A program made the translations under genes and the position numbers. A stretch of 37,666 nt of DNA, taken from the NCBI GenBank assembly GCA_910577785.1, contig CAJTNT010000039.1, positions 1 to 37,666 on the forward strand, written 5' to 3'. Shown piece after piece: positions 35,601-37,666 of the stretch. The first letter of the stretch is position 1, and the number at the start of each line of letters is the position of its first letter. The notes below the pieces were generated by a model that saw only the letters and a program-made list of their open reading frames with translations, did no database searches and was not told the origin of the DNA. This DNA is from an uncultured Lachnospiraceae bacterium. GTDB taxonomy: Bacteria; Bacillota; Clostridia; Lachnospirales; Lachnospiraceae.

Positions 35601-35986
35601 CCAAGGACAGGGAGACTTGTCACAATGGAAACAAAATATTGACCTGCCGCTGAGTAGTCCAGCCAATCGGGGATTTCTGCACTTTTTTCAACGTAGAAAC
35701 GCTCTGTCTCCATAAGATAGCCCTGATAATCACTCCGAATGATTGCCGCAATAGAGCGATAATATGGTAGGTCTACATCAGTATCCGGTAAAAGTAAAAT
35801 CAACTGGTCAATAACAGAAAGGTATTCGTGGAGAACATCTTGTAATTCACTGTCTGTCTCGGCTTCAATATGCAGAAGATTATCGATACACCTAGCAAGA
35901 TATGTACCTGTCTGTTTACCGTCGGCTTTGCCATCTCTCAGTGCCTGAGTAATTTCCGATAACGGATTGAAAATTAATTGCTCCAT
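32699..35986 (-). CDS. TPR - SF2 helicase - HNH nuclease fusion, candidate defence protein
   Basis: An intact 1095-residue protein. Residues 1-175 are helical with no family I know. Residues about 185-300 are TPR repeats (WLNIGDIYYSQKKWEQALDAY, AQNNLGWALNRQKRYAEAEPYL). Residues 370-770 are a superfamily 2 helicase core: motif I PTGGGKT (399-405), DEAH (507-510), TATP (537-540), EGTD (718-721), motif VI QMIGRALRG (742-750). After a 290-residue linking region the C-terminus is an HNH nuclease (IDHIKP with D1062/H1063, N1077, N1086, K1089), without zinc-binding Cys pairs. A consensus promoter lies 34 bases before the ATG at 35986, so the longer frame to 36061 is not used. There is no methyltransferase or partner gene, so a stand-alone effector is likely. 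It probably translocates on and cuts nucleic acid, with TPRs recruiting a partner; these are inferences. Confidence 0.88.
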   Translation of the reverse strand: MEQLIFNPLSEITQALRDGKADGKQTGTYLARCIDNLLHIEAETDSELQDVLHEYLSVIDQLILLLPDTDVDLPYYRSIAAIIRSDYQGYLMETERFYVEKSAEIPDWLDYSAAGQYFVSIVTSLPVLGKWDEQIEGKIIRTHQKYSVKYFPKSAFDLYCKFWVSKGSDQYRLKLLHDVLEKDAQWTAAWLNIGDIYYSQKKWEQALDAYQKAMRDERVHSAALFFAAAWIAGQLKKSDFEIACYERCLDFDPEYPYAQNNLGWALNRQKRYAEAEPYLRFALEHDENKKYASRNLFGALDKLRKTEDLLDLVQQHPKQFRTKYYRERVAKISVKDVSVDMEELQKLLQKITTNEYAGAISVSEERSGIQLYEHQKKAIQDLDRWKRGNGSGAGLLVLPTGGGKTLTATYWLMRSILDQGGKVLWIAHRHELLNQALHAFERVCYQDLSPHKKNYKYRIISGQHDIAIHIKSDDEILIASKSSLTHDLTHIRRWIRENSNQICMVIDEAHHAPAGEYRKLIETMKKYGGNFFLLGLTATPFRTAEKEQGLLSKLFPDDILHKTDLRTLIEQGILSEPVFRPIDTNIKMADWFHAEKADELLDRIINDRSFDFDSPGALGMEAAKLIAAHSERNRLIVDTYASNQETYGKTLIFTINVDMAITLNKLFQERGIRSGYVVSSLRGAATRANRTNEQNRETIQKFRDGELDVLVNVNILTEGTDLPQVQTVFLTRPTKSTILMTQMIGRALRGEKAGGTAKAYIVSFVDDWQEYIAWVNPEKLYIDTNVDFGVPDTERRKYAIRLISIAKLEEFAKLADENLGDEISEQFTFLERIPVGLYQFNFLPDGEDDTRNCTVLVYDCMQEAYLELMNWMESADLSDLNESAIHVDEMLFGERDRLLGYQIQDIVDILAYYKQTGAKPQWIALDERKKYDVSLIAKHIVDNRLDDIAIRDYLNEEWNRAGGKWSAFFGYQNQKAFRKAVQLERDRFIYPEDYSAPTMQPLTQKEEIQIQNLPLEEIRCRYPEIGERLRNAVFAKFQDADGYFFSAENGYRSKKRLDFQIDHIKPMSQGGQTTLDNLQLLTRQENGAKGDNWQE

Positions 35987-36019
35987 GTTGGTGCCTCGCT
36001 TTCGTCTGAATATGTGGAA

Positions 36020-36048
36020 AGTATACCATATCAAAGTAAAAATGACAA
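36020..36048 (-). promoter_or_regulatory. Promoter of the helicase-HNH gene
   Basis: Minus strand: TTGTCA (36048-36043), 17-base spacer, TATACT (36025-36020). The GAGG of the ribosome binding site lies about 7 bases before the ATG at 35986. The gap 36062-36161 holds nothing else I can identify. Confidence 0.75.
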
Positions 36049-36161
36049 TAATTGAATACATAGCTAAAATAAAGGTGACAAGCTGCCCTCTATATTTTAC
36101 AAAACGGCTTGCTGTTTTTCAGTTAAGCTCAAAGATCAAGGCTTTTCTCATAAATCATATA

Positions 36162-36551
36162 TCACACACAAATCATCTCGTACCGAATGACTTTCTCAAC
36201 CCGGTTCACTATGCTGTTCATAGCCCTGATCCACTCCCACTGCGACCGCTACTTCAAATTCTCGCTCACGTCCTCTGCCTCGACCATCTGCTGAATAAGC
36301 ATCTGGCAGCATTCCTTTGCCTGCTCGTCCAGGAGGGTAAGATAGCTATGTAGTCTGTCGGCCAAGGTCAGGTGGTTGAGCAAAAGCGGGTTCGTTTCTT
36401 CCAGATACATCCTGTGCATCCACCTTCATTTCACAATGAGCCGGTCATCGTCCTCTGGCAGTTCAGTAATCGGGATGTAGTAGTCAGCTACAAGGATGTA
36501 GTCAATGCCGTTTACCTCGTCATGGATTTTCGATTTCAATTCATTCATCAT
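36162..36551 (-). pseudogene. TnpV transposon protein, frameshifted and with an internal stop
   Basis: Pieces of TnpV, an accessory protein of Tn4451-type and related transposons, are readable: EVNGIDYILVADYYIPITELPEDDDR from 36551, then after a frame change near 36425, MHRMYLEETNPLLLNHLTLADRLHSYL, and near the end WEWIRAMNSIVNRVEKVIRYEMI. An in-frame TAG interrupts the third piece at about 36255. The frame continues upstream of 36551 to 36728 with sequence I do not recognise. Confidence 0.65.
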
Positions 36552-36689
36552 GTGTACCTCCGGCACCGCTTTCTTGTCATTCTTTATGTAAAGTTGGCTA
36601 ACGAGTGGTATATCCATGACACCAGCTGCAAAATCAAATCCGTACTCCATGCAAAAGGCATAGAGAGCAAGCGCCTGACTTCCAACGCC

Positions 36690-37315
36690 ATTTACAGATA
36701 TAAAAAAGACCCTGAAGACAACAGTCACTGGATAATTGATGAAGAAGCCGCTGCTGTGGTAAGGCGGATTTACCAGCTTATCTTGGAAGGCAACGAACCA
36801 AAGCAGGTGGCACGAATCCTTACCAATGAGAAAGTAGAACGCCCTTCCTATTACCTGGCAAAGCAGGGGCTTGGCACCTGTCAGGGAAGTTGTGATATGG
36901 GCAGACCGTATACCTGGACTGCCACCACCATCTCCGATATGTTAAAAAAGCCCGAATATACGGGGCATACGGTCAATTTCCGACACATAAAAATTCCTAC
37001 AAAGACAAACGTTCCAGAAAAGTCAATCCAGAAGACTGGATTCTCTTCGAAAATACACAGGAACTCATTGTGGATCAAAACACATGGCACACCGTCCAGA
37101 AAATCCGCGAGACGAAGCATAAGCCGACTAAGCGGGGAGAAGCAAACCCACTGACAGGATTGATGTTCTGCGCAGACTGCGACGCAAAGATGATCAACCA
37201 CTGAACCGGAAACTATGAGAAAAAGGACAAAAACGGCAACCCCACTAGAAAATACAGCAATATACAGGACGCTTATCACTGCACCACTTATTCCCTGAAC
37301 AAAAAAAGTTTGTTG
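36690..37315 (+). pseudogene. Large serine recombinase, central and C-terminal remnant
   Basis: The recombinase domain and zinc-ribbon region of a TnpX/TndX-type large serine recombinase: YRYKKDPEDNSHWIIDEEAA, VVRRIYQLILEGNEPKQVARIL, then TWTATTISDMLKKPEYTGHTVNF. A one-base frame change near 36983 leads to NSYKDKRSRKVNPEDWILFEN, ELIVDQNTWHTVQKIRETKHKP, and GEANPLTGLMFCADCDAKMINH with the first zinc Cys pair, then a TGA at 37201 and further in-frame sequence to CTTYSLNKK. The catalytic N-terminal domain with the active Ser is absent. It sits head to head with the TnpV remnant, the arrangement left by a decayed Tn4451-like element. Confidence 0.8.
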
Positions 37316-37351
37316 ATTTCTGCTCCATGCACCACGGCAGAACCGCTGTTG

Positions 37352-37617
37352 TCAGGGATATACTGCTTTGAAATCCGTGGAAAACTTCTTCAAGCCATTA
37401 TAGCTAATATACTTGAAAGAATTCCTCAACATATGGAACACGCTTGTGATTCTGCTTACCATTTCAGCAGACACTCCAATCCCATACAAATCATTTGACT
37501 GGGCATGGATATCACGGATACTCACTTCATGTGCATATAGTGAGAACACTTTTTCTTCGCTTCCAGAAATATCCCTTTGGCACTTAGGAATTAACTTTGA
37601 TTCAAATTCACCCTAAA
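37352..37617 (-). pseudogene. IS256-family transposase with internal deletion
   Basis: Reads GEFESKLIPKCQRDISGSEEKVFSLYAHEVSIRDIHAQSNDLYGIGVSAEMVSRIT, the N-terminal part of an IS256 transposase (quoted here as GEFESKLIPK and FSLYAHEVSIRDI), then jumps straight to VFHMLRNSFKYISYNGLKKFSTDFKAVYP. The central catalytic segment of roughly 100 residues, present in the copy at 32039-32395, is deleted. The C-terminal end is also missing. Confidence 0.8.
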
Positions 37618-37623
37618 ATCCCG

Positions 37624-37665
37624 TTGAATTATACACAGGTCATACGGTGACCTGGTATAACTCAA
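37624..37665. repeat. Long imperfect inverted repeat at the window end
   Basis: TTGAATTATACACAGGTCA (37624-37642) and TGACCTGGTATAACTCAA (37648-37665) pair over about 17 positions with one mismatch and one bulge, around the loop TACGG. It lies just upstream of the IS256-type remnant and could be an element end, a recombinase site or a terminator. Confidence 0.6.
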
Positions 37666-37666
37666 T

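Noticed and set aside
32699..35986. Type III restriction Res subunit or UvrB
   Set aside because: There is no Mod methyltransferase beside it, and the N-terminal TPR and C-terminal HNH do not fit either family.
36372..37154. A single 260-residue plus-strand gene
   Set aside because: Only the part after about 36690 resembles a serine recombinase; the first third is antisense to TnpV sequence, and the recombinase continues in another frame.

Overview
The window looks like a chromosomal segment of a Clostridia (Lachnospiraceae-type) bacterium. I infer this from the gene families, not from a database search: an [FeFe]-hydrogenase maturase HydF next to a TM1266-type regulator, a VanR/VanS-like pair, the UPF0210/UPF0237 (PFL/ACT) pair, a polA-coaE-FtsA-like order, AGGAGG ribosome binding sites, and moderately GC-rich core genes beside AT-richer accessory DNA. 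Almost all core genes lie on the minus strand.

Layout. 1-900: two decayed or frameshifted minus-strand genes, a trypsin-like protease C-terminus and a single-pass membrane protein read across an A-run. 1114-9371: minus-strand core genes in transcription order degV, trkA, trkH, two small conserved proteins, a TM1266-like regulator, hydF, a VanR-like regulator and a VanS-like kinase, ending in a clear terminator. 9600-11920: a plus-strand two-component system with a possible attenuator in its leader and a terminator behind it. 11947-12929: a MazE/MazF toxin-antitoxin cassette bracketed by a 54-bp direct repeat of the 3' end of the neighbouring 23S rRNA methyltransferase gene. 12881-17608: that methyltransferase, then a third two-component system with a secreted or anchored repeat protein as the last gene. 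17718-21459: ung, hisF, hisH, a terminator, and a large acidic/lysine-rich membrane protein. 21557-30637: UPF0210, ACT protein, YycJ-like metallo-hydrolase, a CoaE-FtsA-like fusion protein of 1106 residues, and DNA polymerase I with a repeat-rich insert. 30919-37666: an island of broken mobile-element genes (relaxase tail, YhcG nuclease, two IS256-type transposases, GNAT fragment, TnpV, large serine recombinase) surrounding one intact gene, a TPR-SF2 helicase-HNH protein with its own promoter.

How the parts fit. The core carries ordinary housekeeping: histidine biosynthesis (HisH/HisF), DNA repair and replication (Ung, PolA), CoA synthesis, potassium uptake (TrkH/TrkA), hydrogenase maturation, and three OmpR-type signalling pairs. 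Several core genes (polA, coaE-ftsA, the 461-residue protein, the 487-residue protein) contain in-frame tandem repeats, so repeat growth inside genes is a theme here. The strongest candidates for something undescribed are the lone TPR-helicase-HNH protein preserved among dead mobile genes, the CoaE-FtsA-like fusion, and the MazEF cassette with its duplicated gene end.
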